A stretch of DNA of 64,000 nt from positions 198,634 to 262,633 of the forward strand of contig QWII01000007.1 in assembly GCA_021405325.1 (NCBI GenBank), in the 5' to 3' direction. The notes beneath the pieces are model-generated. The model saw nothing but the letters and a program-made list of their open reading frames with translations. It was not told where the DNA came from and did no database searches. Numbering within the stretch: position 1 is the first letter of the stretch; each line of letters starts with the position of its first letter. This DNA is from Caldilinea sp. CFX5 (GTDB lineage Bacteria > Chloroflexota > Anaerolineae > Caldilineales > Caldilineaceae). Below are positions 63,929 through 64,000 of the stretch, in pieces. The translations under genes and the position numbers were made by a program.

Positions 63929-64000
63929 TAATCGTAGGTGCGGTTTGTAACCGCACGGTTCCCAGGGAGCAAGTGCGGTTACAAACCGCACCTACGATTA
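63929..64000. repeat. Palindromic element, family A, copy 2 (runs to window edge)
   Basis: Arms 63929-63956 and 63973-64000 are perfect over 28 bases. The inner 25 bases equal those of the element at 13333-13410 (TCGTAGGTGCGGTTTGTAAC and on). The loop differs in length (16 against 14). The outer end is cut by the window. Confidence 0.9.

Noticed and set aside
63614..63991. Minus-strand open frame of 125 codons at the right end
   Set aside because: It runs through the palindromic element and lacks family features or a ribosome site.
1..64000. tRNA, rRNA, intact insertion sequence or CRISPR array
   Set aside because: I looked for T-arm words, rRNA landmarks, transposase motifs and spaced repeats by eye and saw none. 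A covariance-model scan would be needed to exclude small RNAs.

Overview
The window looks like chromosome of a moderately GC-rich, heme-making bacterium of the phylum Chloroflexota (Caldilineae/Anaerolineae-like). This is an inference. It rests on secreted proteins carrying the tail or tether motif YLPLV-x-R or FLP-x-x-x-R, on very large STAND, CHAT, WD40 and TPR proteins, on MalT-like LuxR and XRE-STAND regulators, and on the gene order of the heme cluster. No rRNA, tRNA, CRISPR array or intact transposase was seen.

Layout. (1) 1-6.4 kb: surface or secreted proteins. These are a TIG-domain protein cut by the window edge, a fibronectin/DNRLRE protein, a lipoprotein, and an RCC1-repeat protein fused to a clostripain-type (C11) cysteine peptidase. 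(2) 6.6-11.2 kb: a minus-strand operon of a sigma-70-family factor, a putative anti-sigma protein and a TPR-CHAT protease, followed by a decayed GH78 rhamnosidase. (3) 12.0-12.6 kb: thrH. (4) 12.76-18.4 kb: an assimilatory sulfate-reduction and siroheme operon (sulfite reductase, APS reductase, sirohydrochlorin chelatase, SUMT, precorrin-2 dehydrogenase). It is preceded by a consensus promoter and a 59-codon leader peptide ending in seven Cys within nine residues. (5) 18.8-28.7 kb: a nearly contiguous heme operon (hemA, hemCD fusion, hemB, hemQ-like chlorite-dismutase protein, hemE, hemH, hemY-type oxidase, hemL). It lacks hemF and hemN, so it fits the coproporphyrin-dependent route. (6) 28.7-36.6 kb: GNAT, a truncated nuclease-like gene, ilvD, an RRM protein, a di-heme peroxidase and an MFS transporter. 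(7) 36.6-56.5 kb: an accessory region with gene remnants, two large STAND regulators, a run of small redox and cupin genes, a CPBP protease, an alpha/beta hydrolase, an M28 peptidase and repeated terminator elements. (8) 56.8-63.6 kb: a 2188-residue CHAT-STAND-WD40-TPR protein whose C-terminus is cut by an apparent 1-base frameshift.

The genes join into a few working units. The sulfate operon makes sulfide and also the siroheme its own reductase needs. It shares uroporphyrinogen III with the heme operon that follows. The sigma, anti-sigma and CHAT genes form a putative protease-controlled transcription switch. Short palindromic elements are scattered between genes in at least four families (A: 13301 and 63929; B: 29658, 37452 and 46132; C: 16983 and 23026; D: 36731, 50201 and 56495). 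In families B and C a conserved core sits inside copy-specific inverted arms.
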